In this document: in pieces, positions 20,503-33,900 of the stretch | How the letters are laid out: each line of letters begins with the position of its first letter | Position numbering within the stretch: the stretch's first letter is position 1 | Origin: Nymphaea colorata | Lineage: Eukaryota > Streptophyta > Magnoliopsida > Nymphaeales > Nymphaeaceae | NCBI RefSeq assembly: GCF_008831285.2 | Contig: NC_045151.1 | Span: 5,097,682-5,161,681 of the forward strand | Reading direction: 5' to 3' | DNA: 64,000 nucleotides | Notes under the pieces: model-generated | What the model saw: the letters and a program-made list of their open reading frames with translations, nothing else | What the model was told of the DNA's origin: nothing | The model's database searches: none | Program-made: the position numbers and the translations under genes

Positions 20503-22957
20503 ATGTCTAGTTTAATGTCTTATGCCCTTGAGTGTAATGGTCCAATATATGCTTTGATTTTTTTCTGCTATTACTATTATAGAAAGAAATTTGGACATTG
20601 TGGATTTGACTCTAAGAAAAAAATGTAAGTAGATTGTAGATATAGTTATGCAGAAATATTGATAAAGTGGCAAACTAGGTAGTTAAAAGAACAAAAAGAT
20701 CTCAAATGTTTCTTATTGTTCCAAATCTTCTTACGAGATTTTCATGAAAAACAATAAGCAATCAAATAGATTCTCTCATCACTATGAATCACACATTGAA
20801 TATAGTTTGGCGACAAAGAAGAAGAAGAAGAAAACCTAGTTTGAAGAAGATGAAAAATTTAAATCAATAACTGCCAGTAGCAACTTTTCTTTCTTATTTG
20901 CAAATAGAAAATTCTTTGGCTTCTAGCCTTCATGAGTTAGATCATGTTTGTTATGCATAGAGTAGAACAAGCACTGCTAATCTAAATTAAGCAAATAAAG
21001 ATAGATAATTAAAGAAAAAAATCAAAACACTACAAATTAATATATGGGAAGAAGGGAGGATGAAACAACTAGACATGGACAACCTCCATGATGATGTGCA
21101 TGATAATTGTCGTGATATGTCCATTATAGTGGCCACAGTCGACAGTTGTGTTGAAGAGTTCCTCTATCTTGTATAGCTCCATGATGAGGTAGAAGATGTC
21201 TACAACCTCATAGGGGAAAAATGTGATGCAAACTGTGAATTAAAGTGAAAACAAGAGAAAATGAGTAGGAAGGAAGATAGTATAACTTGGGGAAGAAGAG
21301 GACACACAAGAACAAATGAGGATCAGGTGAACTAATCAGAACCTCATCTACAAGGGATTGATCAAGGTTAATATAGGACAATGACAATAGCGTGCCGACA
21401 ATGAAGAACCCCTACTTTTGTAGTTGATAAATTTGTTGAGATACTATAGCAACCCACACCCTCTTTCTCTCCACTTTCTTGTGTTGGGGTGATTGCACAC
21501 ACTTTGCTTAAGATGGAGGAAGAAAAATGAGTTCTCATCAATGATAGCACCAGGTAATGCATCCGAGAAAAACCTATCCATGATGCACCTGGTCCCCCAC
21601 TTTGAATCTGTTGTGCATCTAGACTATGTGTAACATACTTGACCACATCCCCTTAGAGAGCACATTCTATGTTGCAATACATTATCTCAGCAAAAGTGAC
21701 AATTCACGTAATGATAGTGTTTTTTTATCATAATTCTTATAACAAACCAGTACCTTGTATTAGAATTATCATTAGTTACATATATTGGTTAGTATAAAAC
21801 ATTATTATTAAGTCTAAATTATTTTATTCAAATAGAATCACTTGCTTCAAATAGTTATTGTTTTACATTTTGTGGGTCGATGATACGACATATGTGATTT
21901 ATGTAACACAAAACAATTGTATTTGTATCATGTACAACATTAGAGGTAGATGTGTAAATTGATGTTAACACACACATACACAAATGCTACTTAGGTTAGG
22001 AAACAAAAAAAAAAACACTTGAATTCTTGTTAAAAATTATTTTTTTCAAAGAAAAAAGCATCCTAACACATTTTAAGTACTAATTTAGTGTAAAACATCT
22101 TTTAGTTCAAATTGTTTTCATAAAAAGTACTGATTTTTCTATAGAGAATAATGCTACTTGAGCCACTGATTTTTATGAATAGAAAAGCACATATAAACGT
22201 GAAAAATTATTGGCTTAATATGTGTTTTCTATCAAATTTTAAAGATTACATCTATAGTGATTAAATAAGTACATAAAAATACTTTACTTATTTAAATGAT
22301 TTGGTTACATCTCTTTACCCAAGTGGTCCAGGATATATATACATACATACAAAAACAATGGCCTACATCTTGAATACGCAAAGGTATGCAACCCATTCAC
22401 TGGTTTCATGACAAATTTAAACAATCATTCAAAACAGTCTGTTGTTTGAACACATATGAATGTGCTTTAGAAAAATTATTGTTTACCAATTGTCATCTTG
22501 GGTTTGTGGGACCAAATTTAGCAATTACTCATCTTCTGGAAAATGAATTCAACACTATGTTTACAATATGTGGGAAAATTTGGGGGATGATACTCATTGT
22601 TGATGCCAGGTCCAGCCATTCCTGACTCCTTTATCAATATAATCAAACCAAGGATTGATTCATTACATTGATACCTCAAAATTTCTAACTATTGTTCTGC
22701 AACCTAGACGTAAAATCATGGCTTATTTAGAAAATGCAAAATTTTGAAAATAATGTATCCAAGTGGAAGCTTTACCTTTGACTTTGTTGAATAGAAGAAA
22801 AACATAACAAGAGTAGCAACAACTATGTTAACCATGCCTAAAGAGTCATAGGCATAGTTCAAAACCATACTTAAAAATGTTGCTAACCATGTCTATAAGC
22901 ATTGTTTATAAAAACCATTAGGCATAGGTTTTTGTTAAGCACATTTTTTTGTAATTA

Positions 22958-22960
<3 letters not shown>
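20503..22960. other. Intergenic, AT-rich, no gene recognised
   Basis: Only short frames without domains. A segment at 22,058-22,140 loosely resembles 45,167-45,260. Confidence 0.5.

Positions 22961-23047
<87 letters not shown>
22961..23047. repeat. Compound microsatellite (AT)n(ATGT)n(AT)n(AG)n
   Basis: Four adjoining simple-repeat blocks: AT, then atgt units, AT again, then AG. Confidence 0.95.
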
Positions 23048-25068
23048 AAGAGGGGGAGCAGAAAGTCAAAAAAATCAATAATTAAGGCTTATAATTATTG
23101 TAGCATGCTCTATTGCCTTACTTGGTTTTCATACTTCTTGTGCAAGCCTTATTATCTCTTGAACGCATTGACGATGACCTTGGTTAACACTCCAATTGTT
23201 GCCTCTGCTTCCATGATTAGTTCCATAAAAAAGTTTTTAAAAAGACTATTATAACCCTCTTGATATAACAACAAGCTGCAACAGAAATAGTAGGCCATCA
23301 TGGCTATGTGCAATAAACAATAAGAAATTGTGTATTTGAGTCCTATTATGACATTTAGACCAGAAACTTCACCTAATGCTTGCTAGAAATTCTACATGGG
23401 CCAAAATTGACTAACAAACATGAAGAAAATGACACACAAATTCTCATGTAGTTGTGCAGCTTGAATTATTTTGAAGACAAACTCCAATTATACTTTTTCA
23501 TGAAGTTTCATAGCAGGTTCAAGGCATCTCAAAATTCATTATGTGATTGTCCTCCTCACAAATCAGGTGTTCCATTATCTGCAAAAGAGTTTTCTTCTAA
23601 AAAACCCAACTCATCCATAGTCTTATTAGCGCACGTGGTGATGAATTGTAATACTGCTTAAGGATCGCCCTTCTCCCGAAGCTACAAAAAGGGAAAAAAA
23701 TTACCCACCAACTTTACAAATTCGCAAAAAGGTTTGGGGCTTTGAATCTATACGAATGGAATCTCCTCAAAGAGTAACACGAATCTAAAAATCAGCATTT
23801 GTTTTAAGTCTCTTTAGAAAGAAATGTGCAACTTTTTACAACAAAGTAACACTCAAACCCTAAAGCAAGACAAGGTACGACAATTTACAAATTACATAGA
23901 AGTGCATATCACAAAAAGGAAAGGGTAAATCAATAAATAGTACCTTTTTATACAACATACAATTTTCTAAGGTCGACAACACCTTTTTATTTTGCATGAA
24001 TAAGTGTTTGAAGAACTCACAACTTCCTAAACTCAATAGATGGATCACATAAAAAACACTACAATCCATGATAACGATAAAACCAAATGGTTCATCAACA
24101 AATAAGGAAAACAAAGTATGATTCTAGATGAGATTGTGTCGACCACAAGAATACACGAATCTGCACTATTTTTTAATGCATTGGTTGGCAATTTCATCTC
24201 CCAATGCATCACAAAACCTGAGTCACTGTGGAACTAAAATATTGAGCTTAAGCAATCAAAACATGCTAGAGAAAACATATATTCGAGGCTTCAAATCAAC
24301 AATACAAGTCCTAATTTTCTTCTCTCCCTTTCTTTGTTTCAATGCCCTTTTATTTTAGCCTTTTCTAGACCATGGATGCTACTTGATGAGTTCAATAGTA
24401 AACCAAAAAATCAACAGAAGCTATCAATGGTAAAAAGTTACTTCCAAGATAATCATCTATTATTTCTACATTGATAAACTCATGTGAAAGAACTAAACAA
24501 AATGAAATCAGCTCCTAAATCTTTTGAAATACTTCTGTGATTAGTGAAGGCCGAAAATCCCCTTGCAGTAGTGTTACAATATTGTCAGATCAAATTACAA
24601 AATGTTTCAACTTCATAAGTAGAAATCAATTCATCCACTAGATATATAGAAATTCAAGAATCCAAAAATCAATTCATTAACAAATCCTAATAAAACAATT
24701 CTTTCCTCATACATAAAACGACAACAATAAAATCAGTTCATATTACTCTTCCTCATAACTGTTGGACAAGACTTTCATTGAGGAAGTGGTTCAATAAATC
24801 CATGATGATGGTTGATGTTGTTTCTGCCTTTGAATTAACTTTCTCTTTGTAATGCCAATTGTAGATGCATCAACTGCCATAGTAAGAAGATTCTAAGAAA
24901 ATGTTGTATTTGCATATTCACATTTCGGTTTGTGTGCATGTAATTAGCAATCAAGCACTCCATCATATTCCATTGCCAGATGACCTTCATTGAGATTTGT
25001 TTTCCTAGGATTGTCTGACTGGTAGGCCAACCTGTTTGGCTTGTTCTTATGTGTATATAATTATATCT
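23048..25068. other. Intergenic, AT-rich, no gene recognised
   Basis: Only short frames without domains on either strand. Confidence 0.5.
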
Positions 25069-25096
25069 ACACACACACACACACACACACATATAT
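25069..25096. repeat. (AC)n microsatellite
   Basis: Short AC run passing into atatat. Confidence 0.9.
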
Positions 25097-25990
25097 AAAA
25101 TAAAATACCTAATTCCTATTAAATGATCTTATATACAATAGAAGTTTTTTAGCAAAATAAACATTGAAATGTGTTTTTCACAAAATACTTGGCATGCATG
25201 CCAACTCAAATGATATGGCACTTTTGCCAAGGGGCCAACTTATCTTTTGTTAAACCCATTTTAAGGAATAGCTTTAGATTTCAAACCATAAATGATGGTA
25301 TGCCATTTTAACTCATTTGGGTGTCACAACAAGAGAACATGTTTTTTCATGTAATAACAAATAAAAAAAACTATAAGTTATTAAGCATAGGTTCAAGAAT
25401 AAGAAAAGAATAAGCATTTATTCTCAAACTATAAGTTAGTATCTAAGTGTGACTCTCTCATGCGAAGATAGAAACCAAAGATAGGTCAATTTTTTACGAT
25501 TTTCGAAATATGGATAGTTAAAAATACAATGCTTGTTTTAAAGCAAGTACTTGCTTTTATCAATAGTTAAAGACACAATTCTCCTTGTGAAGGCAAAATT
25601 CAAAAGTGATAATTATAAATCTTGGATCTTCATCTCCTAGCATTCAAGTAAGCCAAGAAATCGTGTCTAGAAGAAGAAAGACAATAGTTTACCTAAAAAA
25701 ATTATGAATTAACAAACAAAAGTAGAAGACCTTATCAATAAAAAATTACATGATAATAAAAACCAAGTTTTGAGAAAAGGCAAGATATCAACCTTGCTAA
25801 TAGGCTGTACTCCTAGATAACTTTCAATCTTAAGCTTAAAATTGTCTTAGACAATTTTGAAGGCCCTTTTTTTTTTTTTTTAATTTGCCAGTTTTGCAAG
25901 TCTATTCCCTAAACTACCTTGTAGGGAACAACAAAAAATACATGAATATGTACCCTGTCCAATTAGAATGTCATAAAAGAGAGTTACATA
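25097..25990. other. Intergenic, no gene recognised
   Basis: AT-rich without features; a T16-type run lies near 25,866. Confidence 0.5.
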
Positions 25991-26009
25991 GACACACACA
26001 CACACACAC

Positions 26010-26061
<52 letters not shown>
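25991..26061. repeat. (AC)n(AT)n compound microsatellite
   Basis: AC block of about 20 bp followed by about 50 bp of alternating AT. Confidence 0.95.
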
Positions 26062-26063
<2 letters not shown>

Positions 26064-27235
26064 ATGTTCAACTTATTGTCACGAAGTGCAAAAACACCAA
26101 ATAATAATAAGGTTAATATAGGGCTATTCAATGACACTCAAAAAAAGGGAACGACAAAAAAGTATTATTTTCTTATATGCCCCCACTTATAAATAGTGAC
26201 AGTGCCTATAGAATATCAACCAAATAGTTCACCTATATGATTGTTATTTTATATTCCATTTACTAATTGCTGCCTGTAGAATATGATCACTAACCGTTAT
26301 GGGGATCTCTCTCTCCCTTCTTCTTTGTATACACAAAGTTACAAACACATATCTTGTTAAAGGAAGAAAGAAGCGAGTTTTTTTATCTAGTGAAGCAAAT
26401 AACTAATGTCTTAATCAAATCAAACAAGACTAGATTATTCATCCAAGTGCAACATATAACATAATTTGGCTCCATTTTTAGTCAAATAGAAAATGAAACA
26501 AAACAAAAGAACTCTCCTTATGTATTTGTCAAATTGTTTTTTATTTGCTCAACAAACCATATAGGGCCAGCTAGCTCAAGGAATTTTCCTCAAAGATGCC
26601 ATTTGTAAAGATGCACAAAGATTAAGGTATTAGCAGCAGCAACTTGTCTAACTTTTATTATATTTTTCAATGACCCAATATGAATTTCCTAGGCTTGTCC
26701 TGAAATGTTTCACATGAAAGCAACTTACAAATAATAAGATGATGGAAAAAAACAAATAAATTATACTATTGAAATTAATGGTTCTCCTCAGTAGCACTTC
26801 CCGAATCCAATTCTCGAGCGGAGGACTGTTTGCAAGGTGTATATAAATATGCATATGTATATATAATCATGCAACAATGGCATTCACTAGTCCATGAAGT
26901 TATTAAAGATAACAATATTATAAAGAAAAAAACATACTTTATCAAACCATCTATAAGTGGAAACTTACATCATCAACAGTAATTAAAATCTTAAATAAAG
27001 CTCATGTAGCGTTTCATTTGCTAAAATGAGGTAGTGTCAACATGCTGATTTGCATATACGGAATCAAGAAGACAAATTCCAATATCACAGAAGTCACAGA
27101 GTCTTCTAGTTTGTGGATAACATTAAGCTTATATAGACGTTTCTGTCATTGTATATGTGATTGGCACAATTTATTTAGTTTACTTTGGAGCAGTTCTCAA
27201 TTATGTTCATAGAAATATGAATTTTTCTAAAGAAG
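26062..27235. other. Intergenic, no gene recognised
   Basis: AT-rich with no credible coding frame. Confidence 0.5.
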
Positions 27236-28056
27236 AATGACAACAAGAACAAAGCAGAAAAACTAGGAGAGAAAAAAGAAAAGGAGAAGAAGAAGGACAA
27301 GAAGAAGAATATGATGATGAAAAACATAAGAGAAAGAAGACACCAAAGGAGAAGAAGAAGAAGAAAAGAAAGGAAGCAAAAAGATAAAGAGACTAAGAAG
27401 AAGAGAATGAAGAAGAAGTAGAGAAAGGGAGGAGGAGGAAGAAGAACAACAAAAAAAAAAAAGAACATGAATAGAAAACAAAAAAGTATAAGGAGGAGAA
27501 GGAGGAGGAAATGGAAGAAGAAAATGAATACAAGAAGAAAAAAATAAGAAGTAGAAAACAAAAGAAGGCATAAGAAGCGAAAAAAGAAGAATAAGAATAG
27601 ATGGAGGAGGAGGAGGAAATATAAGAAGAAAGAACAAAAAAAATAAATAAAAACAGCAGAAGTTGAGTAATAGCCACGACAACAAAAACAAAATAACAAT
27701 AATCATAACATTACATAAGAAAAATTAAAAGAACAAGAAGAAGAATATAAAAGAAGGAGCAAAGCAAAATAGAAAGGAAAAAGTAAAAGAAAAGAAGAAG
27801 AAGAAATGCAAAATAAGAAGAGGATGAAGAAGAAAAAAAGGAGGAGGAGGAGGAATAAATGAACAAGAAGGAAAAATGAGAAGAAGAAGGACAAGAAGAA
27901 AAAGATAAAGAGAAATAAGGAAAAGGAATAGAAGAAAAAGAATAAGGAAACATGAGAAGAAGAAGAAAAAGGAGGAGGAGAAGGCAGAGGAGGAGGAAAA
28001 GAGGAAGAAGAAGAAGAGGAGGAGGAGTAGGAGGAAGAGGACGAGGAAGAGAAACA

Positions 28057-28087
<31 letters not shown>

Positions 28088-28385
28088 AAGAAGAAGAAGA
28101 AGAAGAAGAAAATAAGCATAATAAGAAGAAATAGTAGTAGAAAAACAAATGAAGAAGAAGAAAAAGAATGGAAGAAGTATTATCATTATTATTATTATTA
28201 TTATTGGAAGAAGAAGAAGAAGAAACATAAAGCAAAATAAAAAAAAAGTAAGAAAAAGAAGACAAGAAGAAGGAAGAAGAAGAAAGAAAATGGAAGAAAA
28301 CAAAAGCACAAAACTGGAAGAAGAACAAAAATAAGAACAAAAGAAGAAGAAGAAAAACCAAAATAAGAAAGGAAGAAGAAGAACA
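27236..28385 (+). repeat. 1.15-kb GAA/GGA polypurine tract
   Basis: The plus strand is nearly all A and G for over a kilobase, built of irregular gaa, gga and aaa trinucleotides. The longest pure GAA run is about 28,058-28,111 (around 18 units). A short (ATT)n block interrupts it at about 28,178-28,205. The long open frames on the minus strand (Phe/Leu/Ser only) are products of the composition. Such tracts can form triplex or sticky DNA and are prone to expansion. Confidence 0.92.
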
Positions 28386-28655
28386 TCACTAGCATACATA
28401 TCTTATTCAATTCTTTTAGTCCTACCCCTAGTTATTTCACTCAATCCATGCATTACTAAATCATTGTCTGTCACAATGCTTGTTGTTATAGAATATTTAT
28501 AACACAATAGTAATAGATACATACTCGGAAACACAAGATAACCTACCAGGTTTTATCAAGCCCATGACCTTTAGTACATATTAACAAATTTCTCAAGTAA
28601 ATGTTTTTCCATGCATGTGTAAATGAAAGAACTGCAAGTACTATAAGTTCAAAGT
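28386..28655. other. Intergenic
   Basis: No feature seen. Confidence 0.5.
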
Positions 28656-28663
28656 ATACATAC

Positions 28664-28713
<50 letters not shown>
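28656..28713. repeat. (ACAT)n(AT)n microsatellite
   Basis: Tetranucleotide acat units passing into alternating AT. Confidence 0.95.
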
Positions 28714-28716
<3 letters not shown>

Positions 28717-28931
28717 CACACATTTGTACATGTTGGTTTGACCAAGATTTATATGATGAGGTCTTGCAAAGAGCAACATTAAACTCATATGCTTCGTTGT
28801 TGAATGGTTCTCTAAGAATTGAAGCCACAAAAAATGTTATAGTTTGTAGCTAAAACTGTGCCTATGCACAGTCCCAGGTGTCAGGTGGCTACCTTAACAA
28901 CCAAGACCTAGCACCTAATCAAGTGAGAAAT

Positions 28932-28933
<2 letters not shown>

Positions 28934-29005
<72 letters not shown>
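28934..29005. repeat. (AT)n microsatellite
   Basis: About 70 bp of alternating AT, the longest pure AT run in the window. Confidence 0.95.
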
Positions 29006-29009
<4 letters not shown>

Positions 29010-29070
29010 TTTATTTCTTTATCTTTCCTTTTATTTTTACTTGCTTAGGTACATTACCTGGATCATAGTC

Positions 29071-29088
29071 AAGAGAGAGGGAGAGAGA

Positions 29089-29121
<33 letters not shown>
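29071..29121. repeat. (GA)n microsatellite
   Basis: GA repeats with two small interruptions. Confidence 0.92.
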
Positions 29122-30942
29122 TTAGATCTGTATATTTACTGTCTCAAAACTAAACAAGAGTCTCCTCCTAACTTAAAGGAGCATATTAAAGTAAAATGGT
29201 ATAAGTAATTCACTTCTAACTAAGGTGGCAACAACTGATTAAAGAGAATTGACACATAGAAAAATCTAGCTGCCTTACAAGCTTTGTCTAGTCGTCTAAC
29301 GACCTCTAAGACACCAACATCTTCAAACTCTTTAGATCAACACATTTCTTCAACAAAGGTGCAACATCTTGCAAAGAAGGGGCATAAAAGTATTAGGTGG
29401 CTAGAAAAATATTTAGCATTGCAGAATTTTTATTATAGTATGTGGCAGGAGAACACCTACCCAAAAAAAATTGAGACCCTTAGGGCTGACTTTGAAAAGA
29501 AGTGGCCTTTGAAGTAGTAACAGGAGTGGAAATTTTCTAAAACTGCATAACTTTTCTCATGCTATGTGGCTTAACCATTTCCTTCTCATACTCTTATAAA
29601 ATGGGTCAGGTTCATAGCCCAAATCATGAACTATCAATCAACTGTAAAGATGGTAAAGGAATCTTCCCACATACCAAAGAGCTGTTCGACTCATCCTAAG
29701 TACAAAACTTCAGATGATGACTACATTTATTATGCATTTTGCATAAAAATATAGTAGATTATGAAATTTTGGTGTGCATCCAAATTCTTAGATGTTGTCC
29801 ATCTTGTATGGCTATCTAAGTCATCCAACCTTTTCAACATTCACATACTACTTTATGAGTCCAACGAAATAGACGGATTTTAAAAATGTAATATTAAGAA
29901 AAGAACTATGAAAGACCCATTTCCAAATTCAACTTTTTAAGGGTTTTGAATTCAACTGTCTTAATTTTAACGGCTCATAAGATCCACAGATAATTTGATA
30001 TATGCCTTAGATTTTCATGGTTTCTTTTATTCCTTGTTTTAACATTTTATACATGTGTATAGTTAAATTTTATCACAAGAACGTGAAATACAAATAACAC
30101 ATTAAACATAAATTTTGCAGTTGATGCACATGATTACTATATATGACCAGTAGAACAGCATACTTAATGACAAGCATGCATGCATTTGATAGATGTGTAA
30201 AAAACTTCTCAATCTATAGATACAAAAGCAACACTAATACTCTCAAGGAAAAAAAGTGAAAGATTAATCAACACTTTGATTGCATGTTCATCCCAACAAG
30301 GAAAGCACCAACGACCATCGCAGGGCTCAAACAGAGTTTCAGGTTCACCGACATCATTTGTCACAATTTAGTACAAAAATAAATAAATTTGTTACAAACA
30401 GAGGAGAAAAAGGATCGAAAAAGGAAAATTGACAACAAGCATATTCTTCAGCTGTCTCGATTAGCGTATCATTAAATAAAAACTTTTATCTAATCAAAAG
30501 TGTTGCTACTCAATGGCAAATGTTGCCTTAGAACCCAATCCCAAGCATCACCTTCGTACGGAGAAGAACTCTTGGTAAGAAGAAGCCTTCATGTTCTCCC
30601 TAAGAAAAAAAATCCCTGAAAGCAACATTTGTTGAAACCACAGACAATGGCTCCTTAAAAGTCAAAATTTGTTTTTTGTGTTTGCAGGGGCATTAGAGTA
30701 CCTTCAAATGGATGCATAAGCTACAAAACTGTTCAAGTAAAGTGTGGGTTCATCAAAGTGACACAATCATTGAACAGCTTGGTGGAGAAAGTGAAATTTC
30801 CCTAGGCTTTAGCTTCATCCACCATGGGAATCACAACACCCTTGCAACAGACCTTCTAGAAGAAGCTAGGGCTAGGAATTCAGGAAGAAAGCACAAAAAC
30901 TAGGGATTATTGATGAGAGATCGATGGACCATGATGAAAACA
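29122..30942. other. Intergenic, two small unassigned frames
   Basis: Plus-strand frames at 29,284-29,517 (77 codons, Lys-rich end) and 30,712-30,903 (63 codons) have somewhat protein-like composition. I recognise no domain and see no splice or promoter context. Confidence 0.35.
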
Positions 30943-30988
30943 TTGTGTGTGTGTGTGTGTATCTATATATATATATATATATATATAT
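30943..30988. repeat. (TG)n(AT)n microsatellite
   Basis: TG block followed by AT block. Confidence 0.93.
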
Positions 30989-33900
30989 TGACTTGATGAG
31001 GGTTATGACTATAGAGAGTGAGAGCCAAAGCCCTCATCTGACCCTAAGCTCGATGTGTAGAGCCAAAACCACAACAACTTATTAATACTTTAAAAATTCA
31101 TTCTTTACCATAAATCCACTCTTTAACTCATGGTTGGCGGGAAACAGTTTAAGTAGTAGGCACAATTTTAGAACCATGCATATTGCTATCTTTTCTTGTT
31201 GGAAGAATAACAACTAAAAAATATTATCTTTTAAAACAATCCTAAGGCAATTTAAATAGAGAACTAATAATTTGAAAATTATGAGGATGAATATGATTGT
31301 GATGTATTCTCAAAGAATTCCTATCCAATTTAGGAAAAGTATTTGAATAAGGAGGAAACTTGTTAAAGAATTAGATAAGAATTAATGAAAACTTTGAAAG
31401 TATGTGCAAAAAGACCCAACTAATAAAGAAACATGAAATAAAACTTAGGAATTTGACATGAACTTTTGCACCTTCAGATTTGGATCCTAGAATGGAATCC
31501 TCATTATTTAGGCTTGCAAAAAGAAAGTATGAAGTCATAATGGCTAATAGAAATGACATAATAATACTTAAGGTTCATATTACAAAAAAACTTACAATAG
31601 TGTGTGAATACATGAATACAATGGATGATGTTAAAAATACAAGGTAGTTTGACTCAAATTGATGTAGAAATGTTGGATAACCTGATGAAGATGGAGCACA
31701 AATTTTGTGCTAAACAACTAAGATGTTGGGCCGTGTTCTCGAGTTTATTATAAGATGATGAACTTAAATTTAGGAAGCAAATATGTGGCGACATAGTGAT
31801 GTACGTAATATCATAGTGAAAGAAGGAATATAAGGTGAACACATGTACCATCAGGTGGTTACATATCCAAGCGTAGAATTTTCAGATTTTCTAGAAACCA
31901 ATATTTATAATATGTATGTAAGTTTAGAGTGAGATGTTATCCTTTCATTTTTATACTAAATAATTTACTGTAAGTTAGCTAGATTCGAAATAGAAGTAGT
32001 GTCATTATGCAATTGGAAAAAGTTGGTGGCAATTTAGTTTTACAAAACAAAGTTTGTTAACTATGGCTGTTTTAAAATGTGGGGGCAAATTTCTTCAATA
32101 GACGAATAAGATACATATGTAGAAGCTTGTGACTCAAATGAATTTGATTTTAGCATAGAGTTTTATATTTATTGGAAACATATACCTACAATATGTACAT
32201 AATTATTGAATAGATGTGGACCCTTCCAGTTTTTACAAGACTCAAATATGTTAAAAGTTTCTATTTTTAAGATTTAGACCAAGTCATCTACCATTTATAT
32301 GTAATATATAGCGTGATTTTGTAGATTGTGAAAACAAATAGGAATTTGGTTTCATAAAGCAAAGTTGGTTGATGGCAATTGTGTTGAAGTTTATGGATGA
32401 TCAAGTACAACCAAACGATCTAGGTCAGTCAAGGGATGGGTGATTTTCTTACAAGCGAATTAGTTTAGAAGAGTGATTAAGATGAATATAGACAAACATG
32501 AATTTAATTGAAGCCAATGTAAGTTAAAATGTTCAAAAAGCAATTTAGGCTTGTGCAAGCAAGGGCAATCTAGGCGATGAGCTCATGTTAGTGATTTAAT
32601 TTGCAGATGCACAAAGTTATAGTAAAAATCTTTACGATAAACAAGAATGCAATTTACTGATGCAAAAGTTTGTTACAAAATGTTGAAAATAATTATTCTT
32701 TCAATTTGAGGCCAACTTTAGTTCAATCAAGGAGAAGTAGGCAAAAATGAGTTCATCGTGTGCATCACATGATATTCAATTGATGTGATTTTCCAAGAAG
32801 TAAAATACTTTAAACATTAGATCAACATCCACATATGCATAAAAACCTAGAAGTCACAAAAAAATTAAAGTCAAACTTTGATAACATCTGAGGAAATCAG
32901 TAAAATTTACGTCATCATACAACCCTAACACTTTAAATATATTGTCAATAGTCTCTAGTGCACTCTTCATTCTACAACCATTAAAATTCTGAGTTCAGTT
33001 TCATAGGTTTTATTGCAAGTATATGATTTAAAACACTGAATTTGAATTATCAAGCATGATAGTTAAATTTAGGCAGTGTTTCTTTGGCGTATTATGGGTC
33101 ATATGACATATTATTTGAGATTGATATTTATGAATTGCAATTGCTGATGGTGAAATAACAACACATCTTTATTTTTTACTTTTTAACTGTCTCATGTATT
33201 TATAGGCTTTGACATTTCTTGATATAATATCCACAATATGTGTAGTGATTTGCATAGCAGTTGGCAATGGGAGATTATGTGACACTTATCATCCTCATTT
33301 ACAGCACTCTCATGACTAATCGTTTCTATCATTAACCATCTATGACCTTCCTTTAATATTCTTTGTATTAGGTGCCTTCAATGCATGATAACATATTGTA
33401 CCTTCAAATTCATGTTTTCTATATGCACATCCAACTTTCTTCTTGTCAAATTTTCATCTAACAAGTGTCTCCTTCCTTTCTTGAGGATTTTCTTTTTCTT
33501 TGTACTACATGGTAATTATGCATGTTTGTTCGTTATATATCTACTTGAATGATGCAAGTCATGGTTTGGACAATGTCCATCTTAAACCATTTAATGTTTG
33601 TGGGTATACAATTATATGGGTCACAACAATATTTTGATGTCTAAAAGTTGAGCAGTATGTTGAAGCTTTTTGTATCTTAAAGCTCAACTTACTCATTAAT
33701 CATCAACATATAATTCATAATGTTGTATTAAAAGAAAAACTAATAAAAAAAGTAGAGATGACTTTTTAGTGCACTGTACATGCTTTAAACTTTTTGCATG
33801 CTTACTATATATGCACAAAGTACTATTTTCATATGCGAATGCCCATTTTTCTTTATATCTATACAATCTTTTGCAGTCTATATTCTCTTCAAAATTATAC

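Noticed and set aside
27175-28399. Minus-strand frames of 174-224 codons across the GAA tract
   Set aside because: They consist almost only of Phe, Leu, Ser and Pro, and open in all frames at once. This is a direct product of polypyrimidine sequence, not coding.
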